A model generated the notes under the pieces. The model searched no databases. It saw nothing but the letters and a program-made list of their open reading frames with translations, and was not told the origin of the DNA. Shown here piece by piece: positions 16,856 through 25,638 of a stretch of DNA of 64,000 bases; position 1 is the first letter of the stretch, and every line of letters starts with the position of its first letter. This stretch comes from Planctomycetota bacterium (GTDB lineage Bacteria > Planctomycetota > UBA11346). The position numbers and the translations under genes are program-made. The stretch lies in contig BJHQ01000001.1 of assembly GCA_014193115.1 (NCBI GenBank), positions 62,001 to 126,000 of the forward strand, read 5' to 3'.

Positions 16856-18622
16856 TCACTGGATGGCAGAGGCCGGGGCCACCGTGATCACCGCCGTCTG
16901 GTTGGACCACCCGGTGATGCTCTGGGTCTGGGTGGCGAGGTTGGGAGCCATCGCTGTGAACGGCGGGTCGGCCTCCCACCAACGCGGGCCGGGCAACGGA
17001 CTCATCTGGATCAGGCGGCTGTGAGCCCCGGTGCCGATCGCGGTGTAGGCGCCGAACCGGGTGTAGGCCGCCCCATCCCTGGTCACGGTGATAGGGCATC
17101 GACCGGCCGGGAGCGCTGGTGCGGCGCAAGTGATGGTGGTCGCGGTGACTGCGGTCACGGTGGCGGGCGCCGAGCCGAAGCTCACCGCGGTGCCGGCGCC
17201 GAAGCCGGAACCGATGAGGGTCACGACGGTGCCGCCAGCGGCTGGGCCGTCGATCGGCGACAGGCCATCCACCGCAAGCACGTCCACCGGCAGCAGCCGC
17301 ACGGCGTCGGCCGATACCGCGGAGGTCAGGCCTGCGGTGCGCAGGGTGATGGCACAGGCTCCGCCGGCGGCGAAGCGGTATTGTCCGAGGGTGACCCAGG
17401 TCGCTCCGTTCTGTTGCTGGTTGACCGTCACGGTGGCCGTCCCGGTCGGGCTGGTGATGTCGACCGGGACGGCGCTGTTCCTCGTGGCGGCCGGGTTGGT
17501 CGCAGGCGTCGTCCAGCGCAGCTGGACCTGATACGTGCCGCTGGCCGGGATCACCGGGGAAAACGTGAACTGGGCGCCGGAACTGCCGAGATGGCCGTTG
17601 TCGAGGAAGGCGAGCTGCGACGCCGGCGAGTTCAATGGCGGGGCTTCCAGCTGCCAGTTGCCGGTCTTGCTGGTCCGCGCCGGATCGAAGTTGTCCACGA
17701 CCAAGCCGGCGCGGAATGGCCGGTTGGCCAGGTTCTGGGTCACCAGCCATTGCCAGCTCGCCGTGGGCAGCATCGCCTGGGTCCAGTTGTGGCCGCCGCC
17801 GGCGAACATGGTCATGGCCGGGACATCGGCGCCGGGCGCGACCAGGCCATCGCTCCACACGTACCCGGACGCCATGCGGTAGCCGGCGGAATGATCGCCG
17901 GCCGTGCTCGGGAAGTTGGCGTACGGATCAGTCGGTGCGGCGCCCTGCCACCGGGCCACGATGTTCTTCAGCCAGCTGCCGGTGAAATCGCGATACGGCT
18001 GGTCGTTGAAGTTCTGGAAGGCCCACACCGGCAGCCCGATGAAGCGTTCGAGGGATTGGCTCGAACCGGAGGACGCCGCGCCTTCGATGGGCATGCTCGC
18101 GGCGATTTCGCTGGCGTAGAGCTGGGAATAGAGCCAGACCCCGCCGCCACCAAGACTGAAACCGCTCAGCCACACCCGTTGATGGTCGATCCGGCCGGGA
18201 AACTTCGCATCCAGATCCTGGTTGATCAGGGTGTGCAGCTTGCCGCTGGCCGGCGAAGGATAGGCCCAGCCGCCATCTGCCGACAGCAATTGGGGCTGCA
18301 CCACGATGAACGGGTGCTTGGCGAAGAACTCCCGGAACGCCTGGTTCTGGGCGTTGGGATTCTTCAGCAGGTTGAGCGGCCCGTTGTTCAACACCAGACC
18401 GAGCTGGGTCTTGCCGTCGCCGCGCTCGCCGGTTCCGCCCAGGTGGACCATCACCGGATAGGTCGCGGTGGTGGCCGAGAACCCGGCCGGCAGCCAATAC
18501 CCATAGCCCATGGCCGGGGCCGGAACGGCATCGAGCCGGACGTATTCCACCGTGTTTTCCGCGGCGGCCGCACTGCCGATCAAGCAACAGGCGGCAAGAC
18601 TGCGACGAAGGTGATGGGGCAT
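16856..18622 (-). CDS. Secreted alpha/beta-hydrolase esterase with carbohydrate-binding-like and IPT/TIG domains
   Basis: A 588-aa exported protein. After a short signal peptide (ending about residue 21), residues 25-280 form an alpha/beta hydrolase like PHB-depolymerase or feruloyl-esterase-type lipases, with nucleophile elbow GFSLGGGG and a late His in GGGHNWTQ. Residues about 325-450 resemble the golvesin/Xly carbohydrate-binding-like beta sandwich (FTFSPVIPASGTYQVQLRW). Residues about 455-525 form an IPT/TIG immunoglobulin-like domain (GLSPIDGPAAGGTVVTLIGS). The architecture suggests an extracellular esterase acting on polymeric substrate. Exact substrate is not deducible. Confidence 0.8.
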   Translation of the reverse strand: MPHHLRRSLAACCLIGSAAAAENTVEYVRLDAVPAPAMGYGYWLPAGFSATTATYPVMVHLGGTGERGDGKTQLGLVLNNGPLNLLKNPNAQNQAFREFFAKHPFIVVQPQLLSADGGWAYPSPASGKLHTLINQDLDAKFPGRIDHQRVWLSGFSLGGGGVWLYSQLYASEIAASMPIEGAASSGSSQSLERFIGLPVWAFQNFNDQPYRDFTGSWLKNIVARWQGAAPTDPYANFPSTAGDHSAGYRMASGYVWSDGLVAPGADVPAMTMFAGGGHNWTQAMLPTASWQWLVTQNLANRPFRAGLVVDNFDPARTSKTGNWQLEAPPLNSPASQLAFLDNGHLGSSGAQFTFSPVIPASGTYQVQLRWTTPATNPAATRNSAVPVDITSPTGTATVTVNQQQNGATWVTLGQYRFAAGGACAITLRTAGLTSAVSADAVRLLPVDVLAVDGLSPIDGPAAGGTVVTLIGSGFGAGTAVSFGSAPATVTAVTATTITCAAPALPAGRCPITVTRDGAAYTRFGAYTAIGTGAHSRLIQMSPLPGPRWWEADPPFTAMAPNLATQTQSITGWSNQTAVITVAPASAIQ

Positions 18623-18742
18623 GGCGCGATCCAGGCAGGGGGATGCACCTGCTTGTCCCGGATCAGCCGGCTGTGACGGCCAAGACGACGGCTCGACGCC
18701 AGTGGGTGAGACATCGCCGCGACCGCGCGGCCGGCGACGAGC

Positions 18743-19534
18743 TCAGCGGCCGACCAGCAGCCGATCGCCGAGATTCTTGCCCAAGTTGGGATTGTCGTAG
18801 ATCAACTTGCGGGTCTTCTCGATGTCATACGGCACCCGCCGCCATTCGACCACGCCGCCATCGAAGACCACATAGCAGGCGCGGGGATCGCCGTCCCTGG
18901 GCTGGCCGACGCTGCCGACATTGATGATGGTCTTGCGGTGGTCGACTTCCCAGCGGTAGCCAAGGTGCTGGAGCGAGTGCCACTTGAAGTCGTCGCCGGT
19001 GATGACGCCGGGGCGATGGGTGTGGCCGACGAAGCAGGTGTGGCGGACCAGCGCGAAATTTTCTTCGAGCAGCTGGCGGGGATCCTCGCCCAGGTAGCTG
19101 CGCCCGAGGGTGTGCTCCTCCAGGATGTATTCCTCAAGATTGTTGCGCGGGCTGGCGTGGGTGAACAGCACATCGCCGATCTCGAAGCTGCTGGGCAGCG
19201 CCTTCAGCCATTCGAAACGCTTCTTTTTTCCGGTGAGCCAGCCGAACAGCCCGGCCTTGATCTGCGAATTGGTCCACACCGCGGCCTTGCGCGCTTCGGC
19301 GTTGAAGCCGATCGGTTCGTAGATGCTGGCGTGGTCGTGGTTGCCGCAGATCACCCGGCCCTGCTCGCACACGTCGAGGATCTTGACCATCGCGTCGACC
19401 GGCTCGGGGCCGTATCCGACGACGTCGCCGAGGCAGAAAATCGCATCGACGTGCTGTTCGTCGATGTCGGCCAGCACGGCGTTCAGCGCCGGCATGTTGG
19501 AATGGATGTCGCTGACGATGGCGACCCGCGGCAC
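18743..19534 (-). CDS. Calcineurin-like metallophosphoesterase
   Basis: A 263-aa cytoplasmic phosphoesterase with all metal-binding motifs in order: D9-I-H11 (SDIHSN), GDVVGYGP, GNHD, and GHTHRPG. It resembles the YfcE/serine-threonine phosphatase-like branch often annotated as a protein or nucleotide phosphatase; the actual substrate is unknown. The start codon is a GTG at 19534 followed directly by the conserved first beta strand (PRVAIVSDIH). It is 120 bp upstream of the esterase and 184 bp downstream of flgL, with no clear functional link to either. Confidence 0.88.
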   Translation of the reverse strand: MPRVAIVSDIHSNMPALNAVLADIDEQHVDAIFCLGDVVGYGPEPVDAMVKILDVCEQGRVICGNHDHASIYEPIGFNAEARKAAVWTNSQIKAGLFGWLTGKKKRFEWLKALPSSFEIGDVLFTHASPRNNLEEYILEEHTLGRSYLGEDPRQLLEENFALVRHTCFVGHTHRPGVITGDDFKWHSLQHLGYRWEVDHRKTIINVGSVGQPRDGDPRACYVVFDGGVVEWRRVPYDIEKTRKLIYDNPNLGKNLGDRLLVGR

Positions 19535-19718
19535 GGCTCAGCCTTCCTGCGCCCGCGTCCGCGCCTGGCGGGTCCTGGCCAGGCAGCACGTGGCGGCAGA
19601 GTGCATCATGGCGAGGGGTTATAGCGGTCATGGGAATGTCCACCACCCTCGCGATTCCGCGGCCTGGCGAACGGTCCCGAAGGCGGTCGCGGCACCACCG
19701 CCACGGCCCCAGGCCGGC

Positions 19719-20612
19719 TCACTGGAGGAAGTCGATCAGGCTGCGCTGGGCGACCTTGGCTCCGGATTGCATGCCGGCTTCCAGGGCGATCTGGGCGAGC
19801 TGGAGCTTGCTGATCGCGTCGGTCATATCGACGTCTTCGGCGGCGCTGGCCAGGGTATCGAGGAACGTGCGGCTCTGCTCCAGCTGGTCGCGGGTCATCT
19901 GCAAGCGCTGGGTGGCCCCGCCGAGATCGCCCTGGGCCCGGTTGATCCGGCCATGGGCGGCATCGACCGCAGCCAAGCGATCCGCGACTGCCGCGGCGTC
20001 GCCCTGGGCCAGGGCGTCGCGCAGGCTGATGACCGCTGCGAAGACATCGTTCTCACCCTGGAACAGCGCGTGGCCGTCGTGGTCGAGGGTCACGCTGGTG
20101 TCAGGACCGATCCGCACCGTCAGCGAATCGAGATCGCCCTGGTATTCCACATGGCTGCCATCGGCGGAGCGGGCGAAGGGCCGGGTCGACGCCGCCGCCC
20201 CGGCGAACAGATAGCGGCCATCGTGTTTGGTGTTGGCGAGATCGATCAGCCGGCCGAGCATGCCGTCGACCGAGCGCGACAGGGCGGCGCGGCCGGCGGC
20301 ATCAGTGGCGCCGTTGGCGCCCTGGACCGCCGCTGCCCGGACCTGATCGAGGGTGGCCGACATCTGGTCGATGGCGCTCTCGCTGGCATTGAGCAGGGTC
20401 GTCGTGCGGTCGACGTTGGCGAGGTAGGTGGTGGCGGCGGCGCTGTCGTTGCGATAGCGCAGCAGCTGCCGTCCAGCGCTGGGATCGTCGCTGATCTGCT
20501 CGATCTTCTTGCCGGTGGCGAGCTGGCGCTGGTACAAGGCGATGTGGGCCAGATTGTCCTGGTTGGAGGCCAGGATCGAACGGTGCAGTCCGGCGGTGGC
20601 GATACGGTCCAT
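19719..20612 (-). CDS. flgL: Flagellar hook-associated protein 3 (hook-filament junction)
   Basis: A 297-aa flagellin-like junction protein, normal length for FlgL. The conserved N-terminal helix (ATAGLHRSILASNQDNLAHI) with the ISDDPSAG motif and the C-terminal helix (AEDVDMTDAISKLQLAQIAL) form the D0/D1 coiled coils that assemble in the hook-filament junction. It lies 36 bp downstream of flgK on the same strand and is surely co-transcribed. A GAGGAT Shine-Dalgarno precedes the ATG at 20612. No flagellin gene or other flagellar genes lie in the window, so the rest of the machinery is elsewhere. Confidence 0.93.
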   Translation of the reverse strand: MDRIATAGLHRSILASNQDNLAHIALYQRQLATGKKIEQISDDPSAGRQLLRYRNDSAAATTYLANVDRTTTLLNASESAIDQMSATLDQVRAAAVQGANGATDAAGRAALSRSVDGMLGRLIDLANTKHDGRYLFAGAAASTRPFARSADGSHVEYQGDLDSLTVRIGPDTSVTLDHDGHALFQGENDVFAAVISLRDALAQGDAAAVADRLAAVDAAHGRINRAQGDLGGATQRLQMTRDQLEQSRTFLDTLASAAEDVDMTDAISKLQLAQIALEAGMQSGAKVAQRSLIDFLQ

Positions 20613-20648
20613 GAGTCATCCTCAGAATTGGGTGCGCTGGGCCATCGC

Positions 20649-23147
20649 TCACCGCACCAGGTCGAGCAGGGTCTGGATGTTCTCCCGGGCGAAGGTCACC
20701 ACCCGGGCCGCGGCGGAATAGGCCTGCTGCTGCTGGATCAGCGTGCCGACTTCGTCGTCGATATTCACGCCGCTGAAAGAATCCCGCTGGCTTTCCACGG
20801 ATTTCTGGAGCGAGGCCTGGATGTCGCCCTGGCGCTCGGCGGTCTGGCGGCGGATTCCGATGGCGGTCGCGGTGGTCTGCCAGCCCTCGCCCAGGGTCAG
20901 GCCGCCAGCGCCGATCCTGGCGTCGCGCAGCCCCGCAAGCTCGACCAAGGTCGAGCCATCGCCGGCCGACCGGGTCCGGCCATTGGCCAGGCGGCGCGGA
21001 TCGGCGGCGATGTTGCCCTCGACCGCGAAATCCTTGGCGGTGGAGCCGGTGAACAGGCTGTTGATGCCCAGCGCAGGCAGCAATCCGGCGCTGTCGCCGC
21101 GTCCATCGACGATGAATTCCGCGGACGATCCGGCCTTGCTCAGCACCCCGGCAGAGAATACCGCGAAGACGCCGTCGGCGATCTCGACCGGAGACCCGGC
21201 GGGCAGCGATGCATCGAGGGTCTTCTGCACCGTCTGGCGGATCGGGGCGCCCGGCGGTCCGGACAGGAAGGTGAACTGGACGACTGGCGGGTTGCCGGGC
21301 GAGGGCGTGGTCGGTCTGGCGCCGATGAAACCCGGCGTGACCACCTGCATCGACCACGGCTGGGCGGGATCGAAGGGATGTCCGCCGGTGTAGCGGCCTT
21401 TAATGGTCATGCCCGCGTCCCCGGCTGGCCACGTGGAAGGTTCGACGTGGGTGTTGGCCAGGATCGATCCCGAGCTGACCACCGCTCCGGCCGCATCGAG
21501 GGCCACCGCGAACCGGTCGCCATCGCGATAGATCCCGGCGGGGATGCTCACCGTGATGCCGGGAATCGGTGTCAGCACCGAGACCCCCGATGGCGGGATC
21601 GCCGCCGATCCGAGCACCGTCTCGGCCCCGGTCTGGGGATCGCGGACCACCGCCTCGACCGCATTGCCGTTGACCCGGATCGCCAGCCGGTTGTCGGGAT
21701 ACAGCGGTGGAAGGGTGGTGTCGGCGCCGGCGACCGTGAGTGCCGGCCCGGTCCAGGCGGTGGCGGTGGGTTTGAGATCCAGCGCCGGGCTGAAATCGAT
21801 GCTCAGCCCAGGATCAGCCTTCAGTTGCAGCTGGAATCCGTCGCTGACCGAGACCAGCCGGGCGGTGACGCCGAAGATCGCGCCGGACGGCTCGGCGGTG
21901 AAGCCGCCGCCGCGACCGGTATTGATCGCTGCGACCAGATCCTCGACCGAACGGGAGGCCGGGGTCGGGCCGGCGCCGGGATCGTAGCGGATCAGGTGCT
22001 TGCGGGCGATGCCGGTGGCGTTGTCGAGCAGGTTCAGCTCCATCGACTGGCTGACCGAATTGCCGCTGGCATCGGTGAAGGCTGGAGCGAACGGTGCGGG
22101 GATCCCGGTGACCGAGGCGGTCGTCTTGGCCAGGGCCGGATCGTCGAGGTTCAAGCTGGTGCTGATGGGGGCGAAGGTCACCGCACTGGTCCACTCGCCG
22201 ACCCGGCCGGTGGCGCTGGTCGAAGTCGCATGGCGGGCGTTGACCTGCTTGGCCACCGTCGTGGCCAGGGCGTCGACGGTGGCGATCAGACCCGGGATCA
22301 GGTTGCGCTGCAGATCGTCGATCCCGGCCAGCTCACCGCCGTTGACCGCCACCGCGAAATTATTTGGCGACAGCAGCTGCATCGGCGTGTCGGGATCGTC
22401 GGCGCCGGAGACATGGACGGCCAGGGCCGAATCGGTGCCAACCAGCGGGAAGCCGCCGGCGCTGACCTGCACGGTGCCGTCCACGGCATTGATCCGGGCG
22501 TCGACCTGGAGCAGCCGGGACAATTTTCCGAGCAGCGTGTCGCGCTGATCGATCAGGTCGTTGGGCTGGCCGCCGGTCACCATCTGGGTGCGGATCTGAC
22601 CGTTGAGGCCGGCGAGCTGCGCGGTCAATTCATTCACTTGATCGACGGTCGTGGCGAAGGCCGAGCGCACATCGGCGTTCAGCGCTTCGAGCCGCCGTCC
22701 GACCTCGGACACCGTTGCGGTGACGCCTTGCAGCTGGCTGACCGCCGCGCTGCGCACCCCGCCTGAACCGGGATCGCTGGACAATTCGTCGAACTGGGTG
22801 AATAGCCGGCCGAGGGTCGCGTTCAGTCCGCCTTCCCCGGGTTCGCCGAGGGCCTGCTCCACCGCTGACAGCTGCTGCTTGAGCACCTCCAGCCGGCCGC
22901 TTTCCGCCTGGGCCTGGCGCACCCGGTCATTGACCACCTGGTCGGCGACCCGGCGGATGGTCTGAAGCAGCACGCCGCGCCCGGCTGGCCCTGGCCTGGC
23001 GCCCTGATCCGCCGGCATCGCGGTCAGTTCGGTCCGCTGCCGGGTGTAGCCCGGGGTCGCCGCGTTGGCGATGTTGTGGGTCGTGACCTCCATCGCCCGT
23101 TGCTGGGTGGACAGTGCGCTCAACGCGATCAGCAAGGAATCAGACAT
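20649..23147 (-). CDS. flgK: Flagellar hook-associated protein 1, unusually long
   Basis: An 832-aa FlgK, against about 550 aa in enterobacteria. The N-terminal motif (SALSTQQRAMEVTTHNIANA then TPGYTRQR) and the C-terminal helix (VNIDDEVGTLIQQQQAYSAA) are classic for hook-basal-body family proteins; the extra length is in the central D2/D3 region, which is expected to be surface exposed. It caps the hook and joins it to FlgL and the filament. I place the start at the ATG at 23147, where homology starts; the frame is open for 74 more codons upstream, but these read through a 24-bp tandem repeat and are unlikely to be translated. flgL follows after 36 bp. Confidence 0.92.
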   Translation of the reverse strand: MSDSLLIALSALSTQQRAMEVTTHNIANAATPGYTRQRTELTAMPADQGARPGPAGRGVLLQTIRRVADQVVNDRVRQAQAESGRLEVLKQQLSAVEQALGEPGEGGLNATLGRLFTQFDELSSDPGSGGVRSAAVSQLQGVTATVSEVGRRLEALNADVRSAFATTVDQVNELTAQLAGLNGQIRTQMVTGGQPNDLIDQRDTLLGKLSRLLQVDARINAVDGTVQVSAGGFPLVGTDSALAVHVSGADDPDTPMQLLSPNNFAVAVNGGELAGIDDLQRNLIPGLIATVDALATTVAKQVNARHATSTSATGRVGEWTSAVTFAPISTSLNLDDPALAKTTASVTGIPAPFAPAFTDASGNSVSQSMELNLLDNATGIARKHLIRYDPGAGPTPASRSVEDLVAAINTGRGGGFTAEPSGAIFGVTARLVSVSDGFQLQLKADPGLSIDFSPALDLKPTATAWTGPALTVAGADTTLPPLYPDNRLAIRVNGNAVEAVVRDPQTGAETVLGSAAIPPSGVSVLTPIPGITVSIPAGIYRDGDRFAVALDAAGAVVSSGSILANTHVEPSTWPAGDAGMTIKGRYTGGHPFDPAQPWSMQVVTPGFIGARPTTPSPGNPPVVQFTFLSGPPGAPIRQTVQKTLDASLPAGSPVEIADGVFAVFSAGVLSKAGSSAEFIVDGRGDSAGLLPALGINSLFTGSTAKDFAVEGNIAADPRRLANGRTRSAGDGSTLVELAGLRDARIGAGGLTLGEGWQTTATAIGIRRQTAERQGDIQASLQKSVESQRDSFSGVNIDDEVGTLIQQQQAYSAAARVVTFARENIQTLLDLVR

Positions 23148-23166
23148 GGCCGGTTCCGGTGCTGAC

Positions 23167-23254
23167 GCATGCGCCGTGCCGGCGGATCGGGCATGCGCCG
23201 TGCCGGCGGACTGGGCATGCGCCGTGCCGGCGGACTGGGCATGCGCCGTGCCGG
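23167..23254. repeat. 24-bp tandem repeat upstream of flgK, 3.7 copies
   Basis: Unit GCATGCGCCGTGCCGGCGGA followed by CTGG or TCGG; copies begin at 23167, 23191 and 23215 with a partial fourth at 23239. Each unit contains the palindrome GCATGC. The array occupies the 167-bp gap between the divergent flgK and moaE starts. Because 24 is divisible by three it stays open in flgK's frame (an AHAQSAGT-like repeat), but homology to FlgK begins downstream of it. Function unknown. Confidence 0.85.
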
Positions 23255-23314
23255 GCATCCCGGCGGTCGTGTTTCCGTGCTTTCGTTGCGGCTTGACGAC
23301 CTCACCATCCCGGC

Positions 23315-23740
23315 GTGCCCGATCACCTTGCCCTGGTCTCCGGCCCAGTCCCCGCGGAATTCCACGCACCGACCGCGATCCTCTCGGCGGCCCACGGTGG
23401 CTGCTGTTCTTTTCTCGGCGTAGTCCGCGACCACCACCACGGCCGGACGGTGACTGCGCTGCATTATCAATGCTATGCGGCGATGGCCGAGCCGGTGCTG
23501 CGCGCGCTGGTCGCCGAAGCCCGTTCCCTGCATGGCGACGATGTGGCGGCCATCGTCGTCCATGCCACCGGGGATCTGGTTCCCGGCCAGGTGGCGGTGG
23601 CGATTCACACCGCCAGCACCCATCGCGCCGCCGCCTTCGCAGCCTGCCGTCATCTGATCGAGCGGATCAAAGAGGACTTGCCGATCTGGAAACGCGAGTC
23701 TTATGCCGACGGCACCAGCGAATGGCTGAAGGGATCGTGA
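23315..23740 (+). CDS. moaE: Molybdopterin synthase catalytic subunit
   Basis: A 141-aa MoaE. It inserts two sulfurs, carried as thiocarboxylate on MoaD, into cyclic pyranopterin monophosphate to make molybdopterin. Family landmarks visible are FLGVVRDHHHG near residue 33, the HRAAAF segment, and the catalytic-Lys region RIKEDLPIWKRE near the C-terminus. The start is a GTG at 23315; an in-frame stop at 23294 rules out much earlier starts. It opens a Moco operon with moaC and moeA. moaD, its obligate partner, and moaA are not in the window. Confidence 0.93.
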   Translation: MPDHLALVSGPVPAEFHAPTAILSAAHGGCCSFLGVVRDHHHGRTVTALHYQCYAAMAEPVLRALVAEARSLHGDDVAAIVVHATGDLVPGQVAVAIHTASTHRAAAFAACRHLIERIKEDLPIWKRESYADGTSEWLKGS

Positions 23741-23788
23741 GGCATCAAGCCCAGGAAACCCGCGGCGCCGCAGGTCGAGCGGTCGCGC

Positions 23789-23838
23789 CGGGGTGCGAGC
23801 CCCGCTAGCAGCGGCTGGCGCGGGACGGAACCTCCCGC
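23789..23838 (+). promoter_or_regulatory. Structured moaC leader (consecutive hairpins up to the start codon)
   Basis: In the 99-nt moaE-moaC gap, CGGGG/CCCCG (23789-23804), an overlapping alternative CCGC/GCGG (23802-23814), and GCGGGA/TCCCGC (23820-23838) can form hairpins. The last ends one base before the moaC ATG and would sequester the initiation region. This could be a Moco-type riboswitch-like or translational control element, but I cannot match the known Moco RNA consensus by eye. Confidence 0.3.
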
Positions 23839-23839
23839 C

Positions 23840-24322
23840 ATGCCGGAGCTCAGCCACCTCGACGCCCAGGGCGACGTGCGGATGGTCGATGTCGCAGCCA
23901 AGCCGATCACGGCCCGGTCCGCGACCGCCCGGGCGGTGGTGATGCTTCCGCCGGCCTGTGCCGAGGTCCTCGCCAAGGGTGGCGACACCGCCAAGGGCAA
24001 TGTCCTCCAGGTCGCCCGGATCGCAGGCATCCAAGCGGCAAAGCGCACCAGCGATCTGATTCCGCTGTGCCACCAGATTCCGCTGGATGGCGTGTCGGTG
24101 GATCTGCGGCTTGCAGGATCCCGCCTGGAGATCAGCGCCACCGCCCGCTGCCATGGACGCACCGGGGTCGAGATGGAGGCGCTGACCGCCGCCAGCGTCG
24201 CCGCGCTGGTGGTCTATGACATGCTGAAGGCCGTCAGCCACGACTTGGTCATCACCGGCATCGAGCTGCTCGCCAAGGATGGCGGGCGCAGCGGCCAGCT
24301 CACCCGTCATCCCCACGACTGA
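23840..24322 (+). CDS. moaC: Cyclic pyranopterin monophosphate synthase
   Basis: A 160-aa MoaC, normal length. With MoaA it converts GTP to cPMP, the first step of molybdenum cofactor synthesis. Signature segments are FDVAAKP-like MVDVAAKPITARSA at the N-terminus, KGNVLQVARIAGIQAAKRT, the active-site motif LIPLCHQIPLDGV, and GVEMEALTAASVAALVVYDM. It starts at an ATG immediately after a hairpin in the leader and ends 6 bp before moeA, so the two are co-transcribed and probably coupled. Confidence 0.96.
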   Translation: MPELSHLDAQGDVRMVDVAAKPITARSATARAVVMLPPACAEVLAKGGDTAKGNVLQVARIAGIQAAKRTSDLIPLCHQIPLDGVSVDLRLAGSRLEISATARCHGRTGVEMEALTAASVAALVVYDMLKAVSHDLVITGIELLAKDGGRSGQLTRHPHD

Positions 24323-24328
24323 AAGTGC

Positions 24329-25561
24329 ATGGAACCCATCACCTTCGATGAAGCCATCGCGCGGATCGAATCCGTTCCCGAAACCGATCCCGGCGTCGAG
24401 GCGGTCGATCTCGACGTTGCCGGCGGGCGGCTGCTGGCCCAGGATCTGCGGCTCGATCGCGACCAGCCTGCCTTCGACCGCGCCACCTTAGATGGCTATG
24501 CGGTGTGTCCCCATCCCCCGGCAGCCGCCCATCCGCTGGTATTCCGCGTGGTCGGGACGGTCCTGGCCGGCCAGGTGTGGCCGTCAGCTGTCCGTCCCGG
24601 GGAATCGGTGCGGATCATGACCGGTGCGCCGTGCCCGTCAGGAACGGCGGTGGTGCCCCACGAGCAGACCGACCGGGGCACTACACAGGTGACGATCCGG
24701 ACCGGGACCTTGCTCGACCCGGGTCGGAATGTGGCGAAATGCGGTGAGGACGGCCGCCGCGGAGCCATCGTCGTCGCCGCCGGAACCCGCCTCGGCCCGG
24801 CCACCTGCGCGGTTGCCGCGATGGCAGGAGAGAGCCAGGTGCCGGTGCGCCGCCTGCCGCGGATCGCCGTGGTCGCCACCGGAGACGAGCTCAGCGCCGG
24901 CGGCGAGGCCGTCCCGGCCGGGTCGGCCAGCATCGCCGACAGCAATGGACCGTTCCTCGCCGGCCTGGCCGCGAGCCTCGGCCTACCCTGCCGTCGTCAG
25001 CGGGTCATCGACGACGAGGCTGCCCTGCGCGCCGCCCTGGCCAGCGCCAGCACGAGCGACGTGACCGTGACCACCGGTGGCGTCAGTGCCGGCTCCCGGG
25101 ATCTGGTTCCCGCCCTGGCCAGGGATCTCGGATTCCGGACGTTGTTCCACGGTTGTGACATCCAACCCGGCAAGCCGGTGTTGGTGGCCCGTCGCGACGA
25201 CGGCCATTGGCTGGTCGGTCTCCCCGGCAATCCGGTCAGCGTGCTCGCCACCGCCCACCTGTTCCTGCTCCCGGTGCTGCGGAAGCTCGGCGTTGCCAGC
25301 GGCACCACGTGGTTCCGCCTGCCTTTGGCCGAGCCGTGGCAGCACCGTGGCGCCCGGCGGCTGTTCCTGCCGGCGCGGATCGATGGCGGCAAAGTCGGCC
25401 CGATCCGCTGGAACGGCAGCGGCGACCTGATCGCCGCCGCGGCAGGCGACGCGCTGATCGATCTCGCCCCAGGCGGGGCCTGGAAAGCCGGCGAATTCCT
25501 GCCCGTCTTGCCCTATGTCGGCACGCTTCCCGGTCAGCGCGGCCTGCTTCCGCAACGCTGA
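24329..25561 (+). CDS. moeA: Molybdopterin molybdenumtransferase
   Basis: A 410-aa MoeA that inserts molybdate into adenylated molybdopterin. Visible landmarks are the N-terminal segment PAFDRATLDGYAV, MTGAPCPSGTAVVPHEQT, the MoCF-fold motif VATGDEL, TTGGVSAG, and LPGNPVSVLATAHLF. The order is the normal domain order of the family. It is the last clear gene of the moaE-moaC-moeA operon; the OmpA-like lipoprotein begins 77 bp later with its own unrelated function. The MogA/MoaB-type adenylyltransferase is not in the window. Confidence 0.95.
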   Translation: MEPITFDEAIARIESVPETDPGVEAVDLDVAGGRLLAQDLRLDRDQPAFDRATLDGYAVCPHPPAAAHPLVFRVVGTVLAGQVWPSAVRPGESVRIMTGAPCPSGTAVVPHEQTDRGTTQVTIRTGTLLDPGRNVAKCGEDGRRGAIVVAAGTRLGPATCAVAAMAGESQVPVRRLPRIAVVATGDELSAGGEAVPAGSASIADSNGPFLAGLAASLGLPCRRQRVIDDEAALRAALASASTSDVTVTTGGVSAGSRDLVPALARDLGFRTLFHGCDIQPGKPVLVARRDDGHWLVGLPGNPVSVLATAHLFLLPVLRKLGVASGTTWFRLPLAEPWQHRGARRLFLPARIDGGKVGPIRWNGSGDLIAAAAGDALIDLAPGGAWKAGEFLPVLPYVGTLPGQRGLLPQR

Positions 25562-25638
25562 GGACCCCGAATCGGGCTTGCCGCCGCGGCGACGTGCCAA
25601 CTTGCGGGAGTTGCCCGGCCACGATATACGCCTTGACC

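Noticed and set aside
16838..16860. tRNA T-arm-like sequence (GGTTCGATCC on the minus strand)
   Set aside because: The flanking bases do not form the T-stem, and no acceptor, D or anticodon arms fit; it lies at the 3' end of the esterase gene.
19323..22766. Very long plus-strand open frame opposite flgL and flgK
   Set aside because: GC-rich antisense shadow with low-complexity composition; the sense frames are clear flagellar genes. The same applies to long frames opposite acnB, pilB, the AI-2E transporter, the ligase and both histidine kinases.
23148..23369. N-terminal extension of FlgK through the 24-bp repeat
   Set aside because: Homology to FlgK begins at the ATG at 23147; the extension is repetitive and overlaps the moaE start region.
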